Assembly (NCBI GenBank): GCA_041161475.1
Contig: JBEAUL010000092.1
Location: 1 to 6,962, forward strand
Origin: JBEAUL01 sp041161475
GTDB taxonomy: Bacteria; Pseudomonadota; Gammaproteobacteria; UBA6186; Azoamicaceae
DNA: 6,962 nt
Direction of reading: 5' to 3'
The notes below the pieces were generated by a model. That model did not search any database. It was given only the letters and a program-made list of their open reading frames with translations, and was not told where the DNA came from. This document shows, piece by piece, positions 6,232 through 6,962 of the stretch. Every line of letters starts with the position of its first letter. Positions within the stretch are counted from its first letter, which is position 1. The translations under genes and the position numbers were made by a program.

Positions 6232-6962
6232 AAACCGCTTCATCAAGTGTTTAGCTGGTATTGGTTTAGTCAGTGGCACAACCATTGGTGCAGGGACCTT
6301 GGCTTTACCCACGAGTACTGCAATTCCAGGTTTTTTCCCAACCCTGTTGATTTTTTTGTGTGCTTGGGTGTTTATGACAATTGGTGCGCTACTCTTGCTT
6401 GAAGTCAACCAGTGGTTTCCTGGTGAAAAAGATCTGATTTCCATGTCCTATGCAACACTAGGCAAATGGGGTCAAGCCTTTGCTTGGGTGAGTTACTTGT
6501 TATTACTGTATGGGCTAATCAGTGCCTATTTGGCAGCCTTGGGAGGCTGGTTTGTGATGGTTGTACCTGATCTGTTGGGGCTACAGATGCACAAGCCTAT
6601 TTGGTTTGGATTTGATCAGGCATTGACAGTCATTGCGTTAGGAGGAGCTCTGTTACTCTACTGTGGCATGTCTGTTATCGATAGAGTCAATCGATATTTT
6701 ATGCTTGTATTGGTTGCCTGTTATGCCATATTGATATGGATGGTTGCCCCTCATGTCAAGCCTGCGCAATTACTAACACAATCCAATTTGTTGGCTGCCC
6801 AAGCAATATTGCCCTTAGTGCTTACCACCTTCGGGTTTGCAATTATCATTCCCAGTTTAAACGCTTATTTTAAGCGAGATGTGCCTCTGCTAAAACAGAT
6901 TATCCTTTGGGGTAGTCTTGTACCCCTGTTTGTATACATTGTCTGGGAATATTGTATTTTAG
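6224..6962 (+). CDS. Aromatic amino-acid permease, HAAAP family (TyrP/Mtr-like), cut by the window edge
   Basis: This is the first 246 codons of a proton-coupled inner-membrane permease of the hydroxy/aromatic amino acid family, importing tyrosine or tryptophan in characterised members; the specificity here is not decidable. The N-terminus has the family's unwound first helix GTTIGAGTLALP (18-29). The second hydrophobic segment ends in LLLLEVN (56-62), and TTFGFAIIIPSL is at 201-212, lining up with FTSFGF...VPS of E. coli TyrP. About six hydrophobic segments are visible, out of 11 expected in roughly 400 residues. No stop codon occurs before base 6962, so the gene continues outside the window. 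The ATG at 6224 overlaps the ftsY stop (8 bases shared); AGGT at 6212-6215, inside ftsY, may serve as ribosome-binding site. Translation is therefore probably coupled to ftsY. In E. coli ftsE, not a permease, follows ftsY. Confidence 0.9.
   Translation, partial: MYKNRFIKCLAGIGLVSGTTIGAGTLALPTSTAIPGFFPTLLIFLCAWVFMTIGALLLLEVNQWFPGEKDLISMSYATLGKWGQAFAWVSYLLLLYGLISAYLAALGGWFVMVVPDLLGLQMHKPIWFGFDQALTVIALGGALLLYCGMSVIDRVNRYFMLVLVACYAILIWMVAPHVKPAQLLTQSNLLAAQAILPLVLTTFGFAIIIPSLNAYFKRDVPLLKQIILWGSLVPLFVYIVWEYCIL

Noticed and set aside
1..6962. tRNA or rRNA genes, CRISPR arrays, insertion sequences and phage attachment sites
   Set aside because: No repeat-spacer pattern, no transposase-like frame, no terminal repeats and no cloverleaf were visible on either strand; nearly all bases belong to intact genes.

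Overview
The window reads as ordinary, moderately AT-rich chromosome of a gammaproteobacterium. The evidence is the divergent rsmD/ftsY pair, which is the arrangement known from Escherichia coli, and the close resemblance of PrlC, RsmD, FtsY and the amino-acid permease to gammaproteobacterial proteins. The base composition, the BioC-type protein and the aromatic amino-acid permease would suit a Legionellales or Coxiella-like lineage, but that placement is inference. I see no mobile element, CRISPR array, tRNA or rRNA gene.

Left part, about 1-4330, + strand: an unrecognised 204-residue protein (106-720) follows a good sigma70-like promoter. After a 108-base gap come three closely packed genes: a minimal M50 site-2-type membrane metalloprotease (829-1485), a short BioC-like methyltransferase-fold protein that appears to have lost its SAM-binding motif (1530-2132), and the M3 metallopeptidase oligopeptidase A, PrlC (2234-4330). 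The frame of PrlC can be extended back to an ATG that overlaps the BioC-like stop codon. The last three genes probably form one transcription unit.

Right part: rsmD (4348-4929, - strand) converges on prlC with 17 bases between the stop codons and no visible terminator. It diverges from ftsY (5071-6231, + strand) across a 141-base region. That region holds candidate promoters for both directions and repeated TTATCAT elements. An HAAAP-family aromatic amino-acid permease starts inside the end of ftsY (6224) and runs off the right edge at about 60% of its expected length.

Functionally the window mixes housekeeping roles: intramembrane and cytosolic proteolysis (M50 protease, PrlC), ribosome modification (RsmD), membrane-protein targeting (FtsY) and amino-acid uptake. 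The items most worth a second look are the BioC-like protein without a recognisable SAM motif, the unrecognised first gene, the repeat-bearing rsmD/ftsY promoter region with its very short predicted ftsY leader, and the permease coupled to ftsY where ftsE would be expected. I did not find convincing evidence of a new multi-gene system.
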